Assembly: GCF_020217005.1 (NCBI RefSeq)
Contig: NZ_JAIWOI010000320.1
Coordinates: 1-10,000 of the forward strand
Length of the DNA: 10,000 nt
DNA from: Rheinheimera sp.
GTDB taxonomy: Bacteria; Pseudomonadota; Gammaproteobacteria; Enterobacterales; Alteromonadaceae
Direction of reading: 5' to 3'
A program made the position numbers and the translations under genes. Below, one piece after another: positions 7,601 to 10,000 of this stretch. Position 1 is the stretch's first letter. The number at the start of each line of letters is the position of its first letter. The notes beneath the pieces were generated by a model. The model did no database searches and was not told the origin of the DNA. It saw only the letters and a list, made by a program, of their open reading frames with translations.

Positions 7601-9077
7601 TTAGCCAGTTATAGGGTGCACGCAGATAGAGACGGTTCAGCGCTAAGGGGAGATAAAGGGCTTCATCGAGGCCATTGAGGCGAACCCGTTCACCGAAACG
7701 TTGGGCAAACGCTTTAAGATCACCGTGCGCCAACTCCACAGCCAGCGAGATAAACAAGCCATTGTCTTCTTGGGTTGCCTGAGAAAATGCAATTCCGCGC
7801 TGTACAGTCTGACCCGTGCGCTCTGTGTACCAAGCCTCGATCTCAGCAGCTTCGTGTGTTGCAATGGTTTCGACAGTTTCAAGATGTAAATCAAAACCAC
7901 GATAAGTGGCAGCCTCTCTGAAGGATTCTGCAAACTCTGTTGGGCCGCAGGTTAGAATCATTGGCCATGCTTTTTGGTCGCATTCATCGATAAATGCGCC
8001 TAAGCGGCTTAGATCAAGCCGATTTCGCGCGTTGCGGTCGTAAAGATCGTCGATTGCAATAAAATCTGGTCGCCACTCATTAGGTGCATCTGCAATGGAT
8101 CGCAGAACAGGCTCAAGTAATTCGGCTTGCCCTTTAAGCCAAAGTACTCGCCAACCTTCTGCAACCAGACGCTCAACTGACTGAAGCAGGAGCACACTCT
8201 TACCAACACCGGAGCGACCACTCAGCCAGAAGACTCGAGCTTCACTCTTGAGGTCTCGCTGGCTTAGATCTTTTCGTTCGAGAACCTTGGCATACAAGAC
8301 ATCCAGGCGATGGGCGCGTTGCATGTACTGTTGATCACGTAGCCGGGTCAGCGTGATTTCGCGTCCAACTTCTAGATATGGGCTGGGATGTTGCGACAAT
8401 CGAAAATCTGTGGCTGTCAGTAGCTGTCCAGGCAATTCGTGTGTCAGTCGGTTTTTTGCAAAATATTCGCATATATCATCGCGAATACGCTGTGCATCCG
8501 CAGCCGACGGTGCACGGCTTAAAGCGCGATCTAATGCAAAGCGCAGAAAAGCGTAAGGATCCTTTAGATGCCGCCATACCGCAACGATGGCTCGCCACCA
8601 TGGATCTGGTTCGATGCGAGGAGATAAAAGACGTCCTTGCTTGAGAAGTTCGTTAATTGTTGAGCGTGCCGGGTGCGTTGAGGGAATGTCGTTCCACTGG
8701 ATTGTAGAGTTGCCTTGCGAGGCGATAAGATTAAATTTCACCTGAGCACGCAAATCTGAGTAATACGTAGCCAGAAACCGCTCGATAGTCAGAATTTCGG
8801 CGGCAGCATCCTTCAATGTGTCTTTTGTCAGAGTGCGTTTAACCTGAATACAAATTAAATTGCCATTCACGTCATGCTTGGCTAAATCAGAAATAGCTTC
8901 CAGAAAGACCTTGCCAGCGTCATTCAGACTAGCCTCTTGTCCGGCGAGAGATTCGGCAAACTCAGCTAGGTAAAGGCGCAACTGGTAGTCAAAGCCAGCC
9001 AAGGCGTAAATACCACCTAGCGCTCGCCGCTTTTCCCGTAGCTCATAATTCGAGAGGATAGATGTAATATTTTCCAT
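4683..9077 (-). CDS. Nuclease-STAND ATPase-helical repeat-S1 protein; putative Avs-like anti-phage defence protein (1464 aa)
   Basis: The N-terminus (about 20-125) looks like a DUF4297/Cap4-type PD-(D/E)XK DNA endonuclease: GFDYQ (28-32), Glu60, Asp64 and the Gln78-Val-Lys80 motif. A STAND/NACHT-like P-loop ATPase follows (about 235-540), with Walker A GRSGVGKS (287-294), Walker B FIAIDD (339-344), a sensor-like strand MILTCGP (373-379) and a winged-helix-like end with LTHPHLANELY (523-533). Residues 654-1200 hold about 15 helical repeats anchored on a Trp. The C-terminus contains S1/OB folds at about 1311-1376 and 1390-1457, and a likely degenerate third at 1245-1304. By analogy with Avs proteins, the repeats would sense a phage or cell component, ATP-driven oligomerisation would follow, and the nuclease would cut DNA. 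Start: an in-frame stop lies 24 bases upstream and the next Met is residue 252. No good Shine-Dalgarno sequence is seen. Defence function is inferred. Confidence 0.85.
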   Translation of the reverse strand: MENITSILSNYELREKRRALGGIYALAGFDYQLRLYLAEFAESLAGQEASLNDAGKVFLEAISDLAKHDVNGNLICIQVKRTLTKDTLKDAAAEILTIERFLATYYSDLRAQVKFNLIASQGNSTIQWNDIPSTHPARSTINELLKQGRLLSPRIEPDPWWRAIVAVWRHLKDPYAFLRFALDRALSRAPSAADAQRIRDDICEYFAKNRLTHELPGQLLTATDFRLSQHPSPYLEVGREITLTRLRDQQYMQRAHRLDVLYAKVLERKDLSQRDLKSEARVFWLSGRSGVGKSVLLLQSVERLVAEGWRVLWLKGQAELLEPVLRSIADAPNEWRPDFIAIDDLYDRNARNRLDLSRLGAFIDECDQKAWPMILTCGPTEFAESFREAATYRGFDLHLETVETIATHEAAEIEAWYTERTGQTVQRGIAFSQATQEDNGLFISLAVELAHGDLKAFAQRFGERVRLNGLDEALYLPLALNRLYLRAPYNWLTENDREKLATLNSEGDFSLLEAGEEGQIVRLTHPHLANELYLSLRKPANDIAYTHDLVGVFRRALTENDFGLVTQLLRLFSGREQGLAIERLNILNHPLLAKQCAQAWAEKHAQLTLDADCQADIATSWACWSTAAPSISQTLGPDLLAKALTYLAAAYKAWSVCWGHLVNHYPKHSELLTWASEHLTDALRMSHPTWSYVWERCLQDDPDHHHIWSNIGLDWLQRRLRRPDWHIVWKKLLPVDDEPDWNNDPTLILGMRRLHAENDGPDWAFVLQDLYALADLHSPQAIELASLAKDWLARHENDSEWNYVWRALLKPHEAQPQEPELSKLLHLGVDWLKEREDIAGWPHVWRDLLEQHDAQPGGLELNEILRLGVLWLRGREDKPKWSYVWRTLLEKHDALPKELALNELLYLGVDWLNGREDNVEWSYIWQDLMKHSDTLLYGLDFNQLLRRGVHWLKGREGSAVWSYVWRDLLRQCAAQPRELELSELLRQGVHWLEGREDTVEWSYVWQDLLKQYDAQIEGPELSQLLRNGVHWLNGREDMAEWSYVWQDLLKQCDIHVQPEVLELNQLLRLGVDWLKGREDRSDWALIWQDLLKQCDIHVQPEVLAVSELLQLGAEWLVGREEAEEWGFVCEKLLEQKFHAADFTERAAVWLNHSRDKPEWPLLAAKFIAAAPLHKASVEFAAILAERIEACPNNAHWFRTISFVTDLLITTGLPIEVTNWLKILHGRRELPAWVEARRSLDEGLPLKGRVTAPKGKKSYVIELEIGLRAAYLNTRDGCSITKGKVYHFYALKLIPERDFILVGLDKHAALDIGRSYEGNVIDQQSYGLLIAIEGQQGLLHKNSCSDWISLTREFPIGSNICVEILKSTAKGLELGYAGPVLKTDIGTEKLVVGDTYNACVTGIKEYGIFLRIGARSGLLHRGALPTNVDILRKYKVGQQITVQVMQIMQDGKITFALPINQKKDR
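5700..6709 (-). repeat. In-gene tandem repeat: about nine units of 120-126 bp
   Basis: The coding units are anchored on Trp801, 841, 881, 921, 961, 1001, 1041, 1083 and 1125, giving an exact 40-residue period followed by two steps of 42. The consensus is W-S-Y-V-W-x-D-L-L-x-Q, then L-x-x-L-L-R-x-G-V-x-W-L-x-G-R-E-D. Similarity is also strong in DNA: 27 bases are identical at 5935-5961 and 6055-6081 (120 apart), and 32 are identical at 5773-5804 and 5899-5930 (126 apart). Older, diverged units precede and follow (Trp654, 690, 725, 763, 1159, 1196). Each unit is probably a two-helix TPR-like repeat. Confidence 0.95.
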
Positions 9078-9182
9078 AGAAAGAACAATGAACCTGGATT
9101 AGGGATAAGAAAATCTGAACTAAGAGCTCTCTATGTGACCGGATCTTCCGAACAAATGCAGTCTCATATCCACTGATAGTTT
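9078..9182 (-). promoter_or_regulatory. Presumed promoter region of the large defence gene
   Basis: This gap lies between the start of the minus-strand gene and the transposase remnant. The best pair on the minus strand is TTGTGC (complement of 9183-9188) and TATGAG (complement of 9161-9166), 16 bp apart. This is weak, and the -35 would lie inside the transposase remnant. No operator palindrome is evident. Confidence 0.2.
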
Positions 9183-9383
9183 ATGCACAAGTTAGTGGAT
9201 GTATTTTGCGATGTCGATGATTTTTTCGCTGTCTCCATCCCTGAATGGGAAAAACTCTGTCAACTGATGAAGCAGCCAAACGTCAGCGCTGTGATTTTTA
9301 TTAGCATGAGTGAAGTCGTTACGTTCATTATCTTCTTCCAAATGTCCAAACATCATGGTTTTGGCAATACAGAACCACTATAA
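9183..9383 (+). pseudogene. Decayed N-terminal fragment of an IS982-family transposase
   Basis: The reading frame begins MHKLVDVFCDVDDFFAVSIP and continues with PEWEKL, which is the characteristic start of IS982-family transposases. A SMSEVVTFIIFFQMSKHH stretch near residues 41-58 matches the next conserved block. Only about 60 of the roughly 290-300 residues remain and the catalytic part is missing. Between these blocks, the frame with the family's basic Arg-Gln-Arg motif is a different one (around 9266-9294), which suggests compensating frameshifts. It stops at 9381-9383. I could not find terminal inverted repeats. It is evidence of past insertion next to the defence gene, not an active element. 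Confidence 0.75.
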
Positions 9384-9481
9384 GTCGCTGTCCGACCCTT
9401 TGACGCTCAACGTTTTTATATATCAAACGAAAACACATGTAGGGTAAGGCTCGCTACCAAAGGGTTGGAGTGCTCGCAATT

Positions 9482-9781
9482 CTACTTCAGATGTTTTTGC
9501 GGCAACTGTGGTTGACCTAACACTGCAACTATCAGAATAAAGCCATATTCTTTTGTGAAGTACGCTGTATGTTTGCCAATGGGGAAATAGAATCCGTTTG
9601 GGTAGATGTCGTGGCAAGGTCTGCCTAAATCCGGGTTATCGGCTAACATTTGCAAGCCAGATATCAGGCTTGCTTTGTACTTTTGCCACTGCGACTCAGA
9701 AAAGTTTTGAATCGTGTAGTGTCTGATTTGTTGTAAATGAGTCTGAGCCAGGCTGCTTAATTTGTATCTTTTCTTTTGCAT
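9482..9781 (-). CDS. parE: ParE/RelE-superfamily toxin of a type II toxin-antitoxin pair
   Basis: A 99-residue basic protein with the ParE/RelE fold pattern: YKLSSLAQTHLQQIRHYT at the N-terminus, a helix with the KY pair, then LADNPDLGRPCHDI (46-59), and a C-terminal strand series FPIGKHTAYF...GFILIVAVLG ending QKHLK. ParE-type members poison DNA gyrase and RelE-type members cleave mRNA at the ribosome; the NPDLGR and KH(T)xxF motifs favour ParE. The start at 9781 lies 8 bases after the upstream antitoxin stop, so the two are co-transcribed and probably translationally coupled. Length is normal. The gyrase target is inferred from the family. Confidence 0.88.
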   Translation of the reverse strand: MQKKRYKLSSLAQTHLQQIRHYTIQNFSESQWQKYKASLISGLQMLADNPDLGRPCHDIYPNGFYFPIGKHTAYFTKEYGFILIVAVLGQPQLPQKHLK

Positions 9782-9789
9782 TTCAGTGG

Positions 9790-10000
9790 TTACAGAGCGC
9801 TAAGAAACTCTTCGCCGTCAACAACATTACCCTTTGCTAAGTCTTCTTTCGCAGATTTGAAGCAATGTTTAAGGTAATCCGCTTTCATCACCTCTAGCGC
9901 CTGGTAGTCATGCATAGACATCACGACAACAGCATCTTTATTGTTTTTGCTGATTTTGATCGGTTCGCGCTGAGCGTTTAGAAGTAGCTCACCGAAATTT
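9790..10000 (-). CDS. Phd/YefM-type antitoxin, partial (N-terminus beyond window)
   Basis: Only the last 69 codons are visible, stopping with TAA at 9790-9792. The sequence begins NFGELLLNAQREPIKISKNN, followed by DAVVVMSMHDYQALEVM, which is the family's dimeric DNA-binding domain; its first 10-15 residues lie outside the window. The tail (KHCFKSAKEDLAKGNVVDGE) is the toxin-neutralising region. Antitoxins of this family bind their toxin and repress their own promoter, which would lie past 10000. It is directly upstream of the ParE-type toxin, the usual antitoxin-first order. Confidence 0.88.
   Translation of the reverse strand, partial: NFGELLLNAQREPIKISKNNKDAVVVMSMHDYQALEVMKADYLKHCFKSAKEDLAKGNVVDGEEFLSAL

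Noticed and set aside
9423..9617. 64-codon minus-strand frame overlapping the toxin gene
   Set aside because: It overlaps parE in another frame and has no recognisable content.

Overview
The window looks like a chromosomal segment of a gammaproteobacterium, probably of the Alteromonadales/Chromatiales type (Rheinheimera- or Shewanella-like). That placement is an inference from the close match of the IlvI/IlvH pair to the enterobacterial isozyme III proteins and from moderate base composition; no species-level marker is present.

Left part (1-2100). A small uncharacterised gene (231-494, minus) is flanked by two oppositely oriented copies of a structured intergenic repeat: one cut by the window edge at 1-60, the other intact at about 535-633. 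A divergent Nramp-family membrane transporter (789-2033, plus) follows. It starts almost directly on an AT-rich promoter-like stretch and lacks the canonical metal-binding motifs. A hairpin lies between it and the convergent ilvH.

Middle (2098-4682). ilvI and ilvH (minus strand, 1 base apart) encode the catalytic and valine-sensing subunits of acetohydroxyacid synthase, the first common step of branched-chain amino acid synthesis. The ilvI leader contains two hairpins whose wobble pairs are only consistent with the ilvI-sense RNA, and a possible 29-codon leader ORF rich in Leu/Ile/Val that ends 10 bases before ilvI.

Right part (4683-10000). This is accessory DNA. A 1464-residue minus-strand protein combines an N-terminal DUF4297/Cap4-type PD-(D/E)XK nuclease, a STAND/NACHT-like P-loop ATPase, about 15 tryptophan-anchored helical repeats (a near-perfect 40-residue/120-bp tandem array in the middle), and a C-terminal set of S1/OB-fold domains. 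The layout is that of an Avs-like antiviral STAND NTPase (effector - ATPase - repeat sensor), but the C-terminal S1 module is not something I recognise from described Avs proteins. It is the main candidate for an undescribed defence system. Beside it are a decayed N-terminal fragment of an IS982-family transposase (9183-9383, plus) and a toxin-antitoxin pair: a ParE/RelE-type toxin (9482-9781, minus) preceded by a Phd/YefM-type antitoxin that runs off the window edge. This is the usual company of a small defence island, here placed directly upstream of ilvIH.
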